A stretch of 33,636 bases of DNA from Gamarada debralockiae. Taxonomy: Eukaryota; Ascomycota; Leotiomycetes; Helotiales; Hyphodiscaceae. Positions 21,935 through 32,126 of this stretch are shown in pieces. The notes below the pieces were generated by a model. That model did no database searches and was not told the origin of the DNA. It saw nothing but the letters and a program-made list of their open reading frames with translations. A program made the position numbers and the translations under genes. The stretch covers positions 1-33,636 of the forward strand of contig NXFV01001999.1 in NCBI GenBank assembly GCA_002803225.1. The letters run 5' to 3'. Numbering within the stretch: the first letter of the stretch is position 1; each line of letters opens with the position of its first letter.

Positions 21935-22990
21935 CTCCTGCCGTGCTGATTTTCGTGTACCGGGCATCACTTGGAGCGAAATTTGATGTGAGCTTTGCCT
22001 TGACACGATGTTAGAGACCGGCAATCCGTATGAATTCCATTTAACTTTAATGGACGGTTTCCATTCTATTTTAAATTCTCTAGAACTATAGAACTGCTAT
22101 AGAAATTGCACGTGACTACAAAACGTGATTAACATGTGATTTGTAGTTAATAGAATCTCTAGGATATTAGTGCAAATAAATTGTCGACCTTAGATTATAT
22201 AACTTATTATCCCCTAATAACTTAACCCCCTTTATATTAACTATAATGTATTAAATTCATTTACGAAGGCAGCGGTCAAAAGTCATGAGAATTTGGTGGT
22301 AAATCCCAAGATAAAAAGAGAGACCCCCAGGACATCAACCTCGCTTGAGACGTGATATTGTTGGCTGGCTGCATCGATTATGGACGAGAAAATATCAGTT
22401 CCTCATCCAGTGATGTAAGTGATGTATCCTAGAATGACAGCAGTAAGGAGCCTTTATCGTAAACATTGTCAGCGTCTTGAAAGAACTTCATATCAAAGTC
22501 TGAATACTCACTTTTTCGATGGCTGACTTTGCCCGTGAATTGAGTTATGGTCTTTATCAAAGTCTACAACGTAGCTTTCTTGTACCGGGAGAAGTGGTGG
22601 ATAAGGTTTTCCACCCTGAATGCAAGTAATGGGCGATTGGAGTGATGTTGCAATCGTTTTAGTTGTATGCCAGTTCCCACGGTAACACTGTGCTGGCTTC
22701 TTGCGGCCTGCACCCTGCCCACTTCGTTCTCTGTCGGTAGCCGTGCAGAATTTGTCGGTTTTGGGAGGGGAATATTGGGTTGGGACTCAGATTTTCTCGA
22801 TGCTGCGGGATTGCATTGAGAGCGATGATGGATCGAAAGATATTCTGGCATCGTGTGAAGACGACTGGACATCGTCAGTGAGCTGGCCCATGGTAGTTTC
22901 CGAATATCCTGTCAATTGGTTGTTTTAAAAATGAGCGAAGTTAAGTAAAGTGAGAAAGTGACGTTGACATACAGAGGAGGAACTAGCTTT
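21935..22990. other. Intergenic, AT-rich in the first part, no recognised gene
   Basis: After the monooxygenase stop, about 22020-22260 is AT-rich with a short inverted repeat (CTACAAA at 22116-22122 against TTTGTAG at 22140-22146, flanked by CACGTGA and ACATGTGA words). Between 22300 and 22930 short frames occur on both strands (minus 22872-22564, plus 22701-22928) without a recognised domain. The right end leads into the long tandem array. Confidence 0.45.
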
Positions 22991-24155
22991 AGCGCTCCAA
23001 ATCTAGAAATGAGTGATAAGTACGTACTTGGGGCTTTACGCGGCAATCCTTCTGGTCGAATTTGGAAACGCATTTCGATATTTGGGATCTCAAACTGGGA
23101 TTAATACTGGCCGAATTGTGACCCATAATTACTGCTAGAATGGGACGTCCAAATTGAGAACTGAGCCAGGGGTATATAGCTCGCATGTTGATTTCGCTGA
23201 GAACAGAATTTAAGATGAAATTAGGAAACGCATTTAAATACTTGAGACTCCGAAAATTGGGAGAAATAATGACTTGGGCATGATCTAAATCTTCAACTGG
23301 AATGAGAGATCCAAATTGAGAATTGAGTCAGAGGCACGTAGCTCAATAACAAATCTAAGCGGCAGTCGCATTTAAGAAGAAATTTGAAGGCGTAGCTTAA
23401 TACTTTAATGACTAAATCTTCACAGGAGTGCTAAAACATGTATATTTATCTAATTCAAGAAGAATGAAGCTTTCAAATTGAGAACTGAGTCAGGAGCATG
23501 TGGCTCGCTAACTGATGTCCTTGACCGCGGAACTTAGGGTCCAATTTGGAAACGCAATCTGGTAGCTGGAATTCTGAGACTTGGCAGAGAGACTGGATGG
23601 TATGTGGAATAAAGTTCTAACTAGGATGGGACTTCGAATTGAGTGAAGCATAGATATCTCGCTAACAAGGTTCGTGGGCAAAGGCAACTCAGTTGGAATT
23701 TGAAAGCGCAATCAGATAGCTGAAAGGCTCAGACAGGGAGTGGAGACTGTACAGGATGTATAGTAAGCTCCTAACTAAAATGGGATCTCCAAATTGAGAA
23801 ATGCGCTGATCGTATGTACTCAAGCTTTTCTGCATAGAAACTTGGGATGGAATTTGGAAATGCAATTACATAGCTGAAAGGCCTGGACTTGGCATGAACA
23901 TTCTCCCATGTCTTGATAAACCATCCAACTAGGATGGGACTTATAAATTAACAATTGCCCCGAGAAGAGATATTAGAGTATCAAGTGAGCGACACACCCG
24001 AGGTGCGATTTGGAATCGCAATTGGATGGTTGAAAAGTCCGGGCATGCTACAAACATTTACCTATTCCTGGATAAAAAATCCAACCAGGATGGGGACTTC
24101 CAAATTGACAAATGCTTCCTGAAAAGGCATCGGTGTGCAGGATACGCCACTAAGC
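22991..24155. repeat. Degenerate tandem array, period about 152-162 bp, seven to eight copies
   Basis: An anchor of the form CCAAATTGAGAA recurs at about 22997, 23149, 23311, 23473, 23634, 23789, 23942 and 24100, spaced 152, 162, 162, 161, 155, 153 and 158 bp. Within each unit three blocks keep their order: the anchor followed by CTGAGTCAGGAGCATGT and CTCGCTAAC, a middle block GGAATTTGGAAACGCAAT with (A/G)TAGCTGAAAGG, and an end block CTAACTAGGATGGGACTT running into the next anchor. Copies differ by many substitutions and small indels. No frame stays open across the units, so it is not a protein repeat. Function unknown. Confidence 0.85.
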
Positions 24156-25312
24156 TCACCCATTAAAACTAATATGCATGAAGGTTCTCTCCGGCGCGCA
24201 AGCATTGTGGAATTATGTCACATGTGTATCCATCCAATAAATGCCATTTACCCTCTTCAGGTGGCCGCGGACGGCTCCACTGCATCCATTTCTAGGAAAA
24301 GTTAAGCTTTATTCGGAGGGACTGCACTACTAACTCCTCATTGTCGCCATTCTATAAGTAGTATCACTGTTCCAGGACACAGGCCGCCGTACGGGGCTTC
24401 GGACATTGATGCAGGTAATCGAGTTTACCCTTCACACATATCCACCCGCTCCCGACCCGCACATGCTTAAATCTACCATCAAAAGTCGGTTTTTATTAGT
24501 TAAGATACTACCTTCCATTTTCATGTCAAAATGGCCATCACAATAACGATGGACTTTACATTAGCCTCCAACGGGTGATACGTTCGCTCTTATCTTCATG
24601 GCTCCAATTAGTTCTGGGGACCGTATAGGTCCGAGTAATGCCATCTTGAATCGGGCCATCTCCTCCATCATATGTACAGTAACTGCCATAGAGAATATCA
24701 AGACAATTCTTGAATGGCACCTCGAAGGGGTCACCAACCAACTCAATCCATTCCTTCCTTCCTTAATCACTGAAATGCTTCTAGCTACATGACATGCTAG
24801 ACACTATTCTTATTAACCATATTGACCAGGTTAAAGGGATAGATGAACCCCTACATACATTAATGTTATAGTTACGTCGGTTATGTAAAATTGCCAGGTA
24901 CAGTAAATTGTATGTCTATTTTAGTAGCATAGGCAAAAGAATAGGTACAACCAGTCGCAGGTAGTAAGCAGGGGAAACAATCCGCCGCCAAGTTGCACGA
25001 ACATCAGGAGATGTAACATACAGCCTACAATCACTAGGCTGAAGTGTGAATATAGGATTATGCTGCCGAATGTTACCGAATACTACCGAAGGATCATGCA
25101 TGTAAGAAAAGTTGAAAGACGGAGTAATTGAATTCATCCCAAAGATCAAAAGGTTTGTCTTACTCTACTTTATCAAGGATTTCTATATAAATCCCTTTAC
25201 GTCTCTAGAGTCCGACATTTACTTAGAAAACATCAGTTCTTCAATCCATCATTCCATCTAATTAAATCAATCTCTTGAACACCCAACGATCTCCGTCACC
25301 AACTGTCCCAGC
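24156..25312. other. Intergenic region, possible peptidase fragment, and promoter of the small secreted gene
   Basis: Mostly featureless. On the minus strand at 24741-24556 a 61-codon frame contains LDILYGSYCTYDGGDGPIQD, which faintly recalls the substrate-loop region of sedolisin (S53) peptidases; nothing else of such a gene is visible. The last 150 bp hold the TATA box of the cysteine-rich protein gene. Confidence 0.35.
25184..25190 (+). promoter_or_regulatory. TATA box of the small secreted protein gene
   Basis: TATATAA lies about 125 bp before the ATG at 25313 and is followed by pyrimidine-rich, CATC/CAATC-rich leader sequence, the normal look of a strongly expressed fungal promoter. No upstream factor site is assigned. 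Confidence 0.5.
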
Positions 25313-25561
25313 ATGAAGCTTCTCTACGCTATCATTCCCCTCATCAGCATTATTGCCGCTATCTCGGGTGCCTCCCTCAACCCTGCTACGCAACTCCTCG
25401 GGAAGAGGACGTCTTGCTCTCAAGACGGTGTTAAGGGCACGTGTGTCGACACCAATGATGGCAATCCGTGCCCGAATGGCTTTCTGATCACCGGGCTTTG
25501 CCCGGGCCCAAATTCTGAGATCTGCTGCTTCAACGCACCTGACGATTGTCACTGCAACTAG
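25313..25561 (+). CDS. Small secreted cysteine-rich protein (effector/antimicrobial-like)
   Basis: A single exon of 82 aa. An N-terminal signal peptide (about 1-20, hydrophobic core LLYAIIPLISIIAAI) is followed by a short pro-segment ending in the dibasic KR (about residues 31-32), a likely Kex2 site. The mature part of about 50 residues contains eight cysteines with a CC pair: C-x8-C-x8-C-x9-C-x7-CC-x6-C-x-C. The words GTC, PCPNG, GLCPGP and ICC match a cysteine pattern I recall at the start of various fungal secreted lysozyme- or peptidase-like proteins, here standing alone; that similarity is from memory. It is not a classical hydrophobin because there is only one CC pair. Plausible roles are cell-wall binding, antimicrobial activity or host interaction; none is proven. 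Confidence 0.8.
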   Translation: MKLLYAIIPLISIIAAISGASLNPATQLLGKRTSCSQDGVKGTCVDTNDGNPCPNGFLITGLCPGPNSEICCFNAPDDCHCN

Positions 25562-26209
25562 ATCGATGAATGACGAGAAAACGGAGGGATGGGGATGGTG
25601 CCTGATAATGTTTAGCTGGTATGAGAAATTAGGGATCGCGGCTTACAATTTTTAGATGGCAGGATTAAGGATGTTAAACGATGGACGTTGGGGAACTTGT
25701 GATGTTTAGATAGTATTAAGGGAGGGCCGTGCAGAACACCTCTTAGCCATCTACATCAAATGAATCTCACTTTCTGGAACTCATACCCTCTAGCTTTCGC
25801 AGCCTGCATAATCTCTCCATCTATAATACCATAGACATAATCGGACATATTAACGCTTTCTCTTTGAAGTCTATAGCCTAATTCCGTATAATTCTCTCAC
25901 CAATAACAACAAGTGCTTTCCTCCTATTGGAAAAGTTGAAGTTGCTAAACTTAAAAGAACAATCGTCTTTTTCAAAGAATAAGAGTGGATGGATTTCCTA
26001 AATAATAACTATAAAGTAATAACTATTGACTGATTGATTGTTTCTTACACCAATCTAGCTCGCAAACTCAAGTAACAGGAAGACAATCCACATTCGTGGG
26101 CAAAGACCGGTCAACATATGAATCATCCAGCACTTTCAGCAGTTAAAAAGGCACTATTTGAATGTCTTGAAACTTCCCCTGGTACAATTGCGCAAGTAGA
26201 ACGAGTGAT
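25562..26209. other. Intergenic region between two convergent genes
   Basis: It contains the 3' flanks of the small secreted protein gene and of the RNA-processing gene. No gene, structured RNA or clear repeat is seen. Confidence 0.5.
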
Positions 26210-29200
26210 TCAGGATTCTGTTCGTGTTCCTGTTGAAATACCACTCCCAAAAATCAAATCAACCTTATTCCTCCGATCCCAAACTTTTTCTCCCCCTTCT
26301 CCTCCCCTCCTCACCCATACAATACGATGTCTTGGAATAAACTCCTCATCCGTTTGTTCACTCTTCCATTTAGCCAACGGAACTTCCTTCACCCCAACAA
26401 AGCGATCCTCGTATCCAATGATGAAGTCATCAATCGACAGGGCGGAATCCCAATGGATACGCGAGATGATGTCCTGCGCTGGGCGCAGCGACGCCGAAGT
26501 AGATCTCTGATGACACGGTAGTGCTGAAGTGCCAGGACTACCTTGATTCAACTCATTCGTGACCACCTCGCCCTCTAGTCGACCCCAGTCCCTCTCATCC
26601 AACACCAAATCCATCTCCCGAATCTTCTTCTTCGGCGCAACTTTCATGCTCACCCATATATTTCCACCCTGAAGCTCCCTCGATTCATTAACGCTTCCTT
26701 CAAACTCTCGTACAGCAGTAATGACCTTGCTAGTAAACAGCCTCTTCTTCTGAATGTCCATATCATCTTCAGAAGCCGAGACTCCAATGAGGTAATAGCC
26801 TTTCAGCTGCTCTTCGCCCTCGTCTTTCCCTCGAAATCTCGCAGGCCAGACACGTCCATTCAATCCATCCACCCTACCCAGCGCGACCATCAATCTAGGA
26901 AATTTGCTCTCCAGACTTCCCATCATCTCTCTCATTTTATCCCCACCCATCTCGCCCACATCCCACACATCAATGTCTACTAGAACAAAGGCTCCAAACT
27001 CGTCAAGGAAATCAGAAATGCCAGGACGGAAACACCATTGCCAGTCCCCGAGTTGAAGCTTCTCAGATGCGAGGTTGAACTCAGATGTGAGTGTTCGCGC
27101 CGTGAGAAGTGTGCAGCTAGATGCCACATTTGGTCGAGCAGTTGGTGTGTGGATTGAGTAGATTAAAATGGAATCTCGAGGACAGCGGGAGACATTTCTA
27201 TGACTGAGTAGTGAAGGATCGGTGATGTTATCTTGACTCCAGTTGAAAGTTGCATAGTAGGCCAAAAAGGTGCGGATGATGGTCGCAGGAGAGATTTTGC
27301 ATTTATTGTCAACTAGCTTCACAACGCGGTTGAGCATTAACGAAAGGTGGACACCGCCAAGGTAGCCAAATTTCGCAGAGTAAAGACCCCGACGCTTGAG
27401 GTATAGTGACAGATATCGGTGAGCTGTTCGGTATGAGGGAAGATCAGTAACCGAATTGAGAATGTAAACTGTATCTCGGTAGGTGTTCAGCGGGCGGATC
27501 GAAGATGGCGATAGAGTGGACACGAGTTGCGTATCGAATACTAAAGTTGATAGAGTAGATGGAGCTTTAGTATGATACCTTTCTAAGAGCTCGGCGGCCT
27601 GGCAATACTGCAAATCAAATTTGATCCCCAACACGCAAACTTCCACCACGGAGACCAAGGAGTTCACAAGATGAACTCCTTTGAACCCGTTGTCTAAAGC
27701 TCGCAGCTTCGATGTGGCGAAGTCAAGGAAGACTTGCGGAGGAACCGATCCAATGGCCAATAAATCAACGTCGGAATCTGCGAAGTAGGTATCCATGCAG
27801 TAGCTACCGAGTGGAGCAAAGATGAGATCTGACATGCTTTTGTTGGACATGAGTGTTTGACGTAAGAGAATGATAGCTTCTTGTCGTTGCTTTCGATCAG
27901 CTTCAGTGGGCAGGTTTTGCTCAATCATTTCTTGTACGTCCATTGAATCTTCGACCACTTCAATCAAATGCGTCCTGGAAATGCCCACATCCCATCTTTT
28001 TGAGTTGATATCGAATCCCTCAATTCGAAAGGTCGCACATGTACCGTAATGATCGCTCGCACATAGTCCATCCTTTGTCGGACAACCGAAGTTCTCGAAC
28101 TTGTCAACAACTAAACTCCCGCCTTTCTTGAATAGTACTCTGTCGTATCTTTGGGGTCGATTGTCAATTGGTGACTCCGAAATGGCGGCGAGATGATTAT
28201 TTAGTCGATCAAAAGTGGCTCCTTCTTCCCCGTCGAAGAATTCATCGGCATTCTTAAGTTGAGATGGCGTGAAGGCATCCTCCCAGGTCTCAGTATCAAT
28301 GACCCTTGTGATCGCTTCCTTGGTCTCAGGGGTGATAATCCCTCGAGATAAAGCCGTCTCAATGGTATGCGAAGAGGTTGTAAGATTGAAATCGCCAGCC
28401 ACAAGAACGTCCTTTTTAGTTGTCCTCTCGTGATTTAAAAACCTTGTCAACGTTTCCATTTGACGCAACTTGGCCTCAACCGCCTCATTCGACAAAGCGC
28501 TCGTCAGGTGGACGTTGGCAACTTCTAATAGATGATCATTGGTAGCAATGACCAGAGCCGTTTTATGTCGTTCCGAAAACGGCAAGAGGAAATGCGAGAA
28601 CGGTGCGGAAGCGAGAGTGACGAGATTGCGATGAGAAGGGAGCAGTGACGACGGCATGTGCGTCGAGAAGGGAAATTTCGTCTGAATAAAAGGTTCTGAG
28701 AGTAGAAGGGGGAGCATTTCGTCGTTAATTTCTTGTAGACAGAGGACTTTGAGTATAGGAGTTAAAGCCTCTGTCACCGATGCTAAGGAATTGATGATCA
28801 GGGCAAGCCGAGATTTGAACGAAGGAGCAAACGTTTCGGCCATCAGGTTATAAGTCATGATCGTGACTTCGACATGAGATTCTTTTCTCTGTGTAGGGAA
28901 TTGGGTGCCATCGGAAATCTGAGTCCATCCACTATCTGCAGCGAATGAGTAACAAGGCATCCATTTATTGTCAGTGGAAAGGATGCTGGCATCTGAATGG
29001 AGTCAGTCTTCAACATCGTATGTTAACTACTCATTTTCTCTCACTCTTTTGAGTCTCTTCGACATTCTCGTTCAATGAGATCTCTCCAACCATCTTCATT
29101 TCGCCTGAAGATTCTCGTTTGAGAACAGCAAGTGTCGTGGCCTCCCATTCAATGTTGGCCAGCTTTTTGACTTGTTCAACCAATTTCTCGATTGGAGATC

Positions 29201-29636
29201 CAGTCAACCATGCCTGGCCAACTGTCAAATGCGGTCTGAATATCCCATCGTGGGTCCCGTCTCGCTCGTTACACCCAAGTGCGAGCACCATAACCTTCCT
29301 CAATTGGCAGATGCTCTCCTCAGACTGCATGTTTGGCTTCAGAAATATTGTAGCATTTTTTCGATGTTTGAATACGTCAACACTATCTATAATAGCTTGG
29401 ACTTTCTTGATTTCCCGGGTTTGAAGACATTCTCGTAATACAGCGAGCGCAGACGCAAGTCGCGCCGGTTCGACGAATGGGTAGAGGATATTGATATGAG
29501 GATCCCATTTCCTAAATGCTTTATCGTGCAGTCGACGTAATGAATTAATCTCTGGTTGCAAATGCGCTGGGACAACCAGTGCTAAGGCTGTCTGGTTGGA
29601 TGTGAGCCGAAAATGGGGAGACGAAAAAGACGCCAT
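26210..29636 (-). CDS. 2H phosphoesterase - EEP - nucleotidyltransferase - MJ1316 (DUF504) fusion, probable RNA repair/processing enzyme
   Basis: Exon 1 (29636-29045) and exon 2 (28992-26210) join in frame across a 52-nt intron (GTGAGA, branch CTGAC, end TTCAG), giving 1124 aa. Without this splice the locus would look like two genes. Domains in order: (1) a 2H/LigT-like phosphoesterase, about 1-195, with HIN (47-49) and HLT (136-138); (2) an endonuclease/exonuclease/phosphatase fold, about 235-520, with TYNLM, LQE (Glu285), GDFN (397-400) and SDHY (510-513); (3) a poly(A)-polymerase-like nucleotidyltransferase from about 540, with GSY (593-595), DSDVD (603-607) and a later KFDLQ acidic strand; (4) a C-terminal MJ1316/DUF504 domain of about 80 aa with IGYEDRFVGVKEVPL and HRIVWVRR. 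Each catalytic motif is intact. Family knowledge places 2H and MJ1316 domains with 2',3'-cyclic phosphate RNA ends, so the protein probably trims, heals and extends RNA 3' ends. The exact substrate is unknown. Confidence 0.9.
28993..29044 (-). other. Intron joining the 2H domain to the EEP-NTase-MJ1316 part
   Basis: On the minus strand it starts GTGAGA after CAAAAGA and ends CCATTCAG. A CTGAC branch site lies 12 bases before the acceptor. It interrupts a codon after the first base. Retention would end the first frame almost immediately (GAGAAAATGA), yielding a free 2H protein of 201 aa, so alternative products are possible in principle. Confidence 0.8.
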
Positions 29637-30024
29637 AGCTGTCCAAATATCGATTTCAGTAGCAATGAATAGAAGTTAGGTGATGGTCTTTGAACAGATA
29701 AATTGTATCACGCACTTGCGCATACACCACGTGTCCTCGATAATCGCAACTAGTATTCGTGGAGCTAGGAGGCGGAGCAGGGCTGAGCCAGAATTCATGA
29801 TTTATGATTCATGCCGGGAGTCGATGAGTCAGTCTCATGACAATTCACGAAGTACTGCAAAGACCGAAATACCTCTCAATATTTCAAGAACAGTGAGGAA
29901 TGACCTGGTCGAGTTCTCTATTAAGGGGTAAATATGGTAGAGATATTCTTGACGTGAGTTTCTCCTGGCGAGAAAATTTTTGCTTCTAAGTTTACTGTAG
30001 CCCATTGAACTACCGTGCCCCACA
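29637..30024. other. Promoter side of the RNA-processing gene and 3' flank of the lactamase-like relic
   Basis: No gene is recognised in this stretch of about 390 bp. A few bases upstream of the start codon at 29636 the sequence is AT-rich. Short frames on both strands look random. Confidence 0.5.
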
Positions 30025-31165
30025 TTACGAGCGCCTGCAATTTCCAGTCCCCCAGAAATCTCCAACGTGCTGTCTCCTTCCAATTTTACATTCGCAACAA
30101 TTTGCATATCTTGGGAATGGTTCAATGATCCCAATTAAAGATATCGTGCGCGCAAATTGCCAGCACGTTATCTGCGGCATCGAATTCCTGCGACTTCCTA
30201 ATGCTCTCCTCCGCCTGTTCGACGTCATTTGCGACACTCGTGCCATCTTCATTCACCTTGATATTATAGAACCTCTCTCTCCTGTAGTTCTCAGGTCTTG
30301 GATGAATATATTCTCAAAAACAGAGCAGGGATATCCTGTCGGCGTTTCCTCATACGGATGAGGCGGAATCTTATCTGGCAGCGGTACGTATTTTGAGGGT
30401 CGGTACTGTCCACCGTGATGGCAGGTATCCGCGCCCATCAGGATGAAGCTGACAATTGCCGTTTGTACAAGGCCATACATGTGATCTACACATGACCAGG
30501 CACATCGAGGAGGTAAAATGACCCATTTCCGAAGATATCAAATCCGCAAAAGCCACCTATTTGGTATTGCGAGATGACACTGGTATATTTCAGGCAAGGC
30601 CACGTCCTTTGATATCGCTTTCAGTCAAGGTGCTCGAAGGATTTTCAGGCCACGGTGGTAGTTTGGCTGCTGAAGTGTCTTGTCCAACTACCACTTCAGT
30701 AGTAGAGGAAATGTGGAAGAATCTTCAATGTGATCAAAATACCTAAGTGGCTGTTCTAAAGCATCAGCGTTTAATGAACCACAAGTTATCAAGCGATGAC
30801 CTACCTCCAGATGACCGAATTTATCTCCTCCGAGTTCAAGCCCTCCTTCAGAATGTCCGCAACCCCCTTCGTTGCGGAAATGTCGAGGCTCTGGCGCAGT
30901 CGCTCGACCATAGTCTGCCAAATTTTCCCAGTCTCTCCTGACCCCGAGATCAAAGACTATTTTCTCGCCAGTCCTTGGATTTTCGGTGAGGAAGGCAAAG
31001 GCATCCACATAAGATCGTTCGCCCCGCCAATATTTGGAAACAGAAAACAGTCCGCCTTGCGTCGAATTGGTGCTGTAGTATCAATTATTCGCACTTTCGC
31101 TATGTTCGGTGAAGAGGGCAGGTTGAATGCGGCGCTTGTATTGGTTGGCCGTTATTTGATTCCAT
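30025..31165 (-). pseudogene. Metallo-beta-lactamase-fold hydrolase (lactonase-like) pseudogene
   Basis: From ATG 31165 the sequence holds MESNNGQPIQAPHSTC, then frames change repeatedly. Recognisable blocks in order: FLTENPRTGEKIVFDLGVRR at about 30990-30935; VADILKEGLNSEEINSVIWS at about 30860-30805, reached by a frame change and followed by a plausible intron (GTAGGT...AACAG); FDHIEDSSTFP where the HxHxDH metal motif should be, its first His residues disturbed; FGNGSFYLLDVPGH; then ILMGADTCHHGGQYRPSKY in an open frame at 30480-30253; and a C-terminal AICAHD at about 30145. The order and the CHHGG block fit fungal lactonase-like members of the superfamily. At least five frame changes and several stops rule out a working product. 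The substrate of the intact enzyme is unknown. Confidence 0.85.
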
Positions 31166-32126
31166 AATTTATTGGGTTTGAATGTTTGCAGATCTAAGTT
31201 TAACTCTGTCGATCGTCGAAAATTGATCCGTCAGTACTCTTTTTTATCTTTTTATGGCCTCCCCCAAAGTGCATTGAGTTTCGTGACCTTGTTGGTGGCG
31301 ATGGTGGCTCTGTCCGAGTCCGTCGGCGACCTTGCGCGAACGACAGGGGGCCATAACGGAAGCTCTGCTTTGCCATGTAAAAGTCAAGAATACTTGAGCA
31401 TGCAGCCTATAGAGGCTCTTACGGGGTTTGAAAATCGCGGCGCGAAGATCATCCTTGCTTGTGGGGAGTTTCGAGACCATTGGTTTTCCGCCGGCGAGTT
31501 TCCCGTCGGGAAACTAAGGCACAGCAGCAGCCCTCACGACTCAAACGAAACACCTCAATGAAACCTCATTGTCCAAAATGTTTCAGTGAATGTACAAGCA
31601 TGCATGGATAATTTTATTTTGTCGTCGTAGGAGTTCTGAATAAGTTGTAGAATTCGGGTTCAAATAATAGTCCTTTTCATCCATTCCAGTTCTACTTCAC
31701 ATTGAGGTCATCCAAATATTTTTCCAAATTAAACCTTAAGTACTGTCGCTATGAGTTTAAATACTTTGAATCTACTCACAATGCAAACTTAAATTTGGAG
31801 TCGCGATTCTGGTCAAATTGTCGAATCAGACGATGAACTGAGGTAAAATCATGAATATATTGATATTTAAAGAGGTCAGAATCGTAGGTTGCAAGAACCC
31901 CAGATATGGCCAAAGGATGCTGAACCTAAAAAAAAGAATGCTGACGCCACAGCGTAGGGCTCATCTGACAATAAGAATACCAGCCATGGGCACCCACCAT
32001 CTGCTGCCAGATGCCATCAGGTCATATCTCATGCCTGGGCCTAGCCTCAGCTTCTTGGAAATTCCACGTTATTTCTTCCCAACATTGCTTTCTATCAAAA
32101 ATTCTCACTCATTCAACTTACCAGCA
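31166..32126. other. Intergenic region with no recognised gene
   Basis: A 129-codon plus-strand frame (31172-31561) and a 78-codon minus frame overlap here; neither shows a motif or plausible signal peptide. 31600-31860 is AT-rich. The part near 31850-32126 is the former 5' flank of the HeLo relic. Confidence 0.4.

Noticed and set aside
22991..24155. CRISPR-like array
   Set aside because: Units are about 155 bp, highly degenerate, without short exact repeats and uniform spacers, and the DNA is eukaryotic.
25313..25561. Hydrophobin
   Set aside because: Eight Cys are present but there is only one CC pair and the spacing does not fit class I or II hydrophobins.
26118..26510. 130-codon plus frame and overlapping small frames
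   Set aside because: Antisense shadows of the MJ1316-encoding end of the RNA enzyme gene.
31172..31561. 129-codon plus frame as a gene
   Set aside because: No motif, no signal peptide at the N-terminus, and no splice-extended product; treated as chance.
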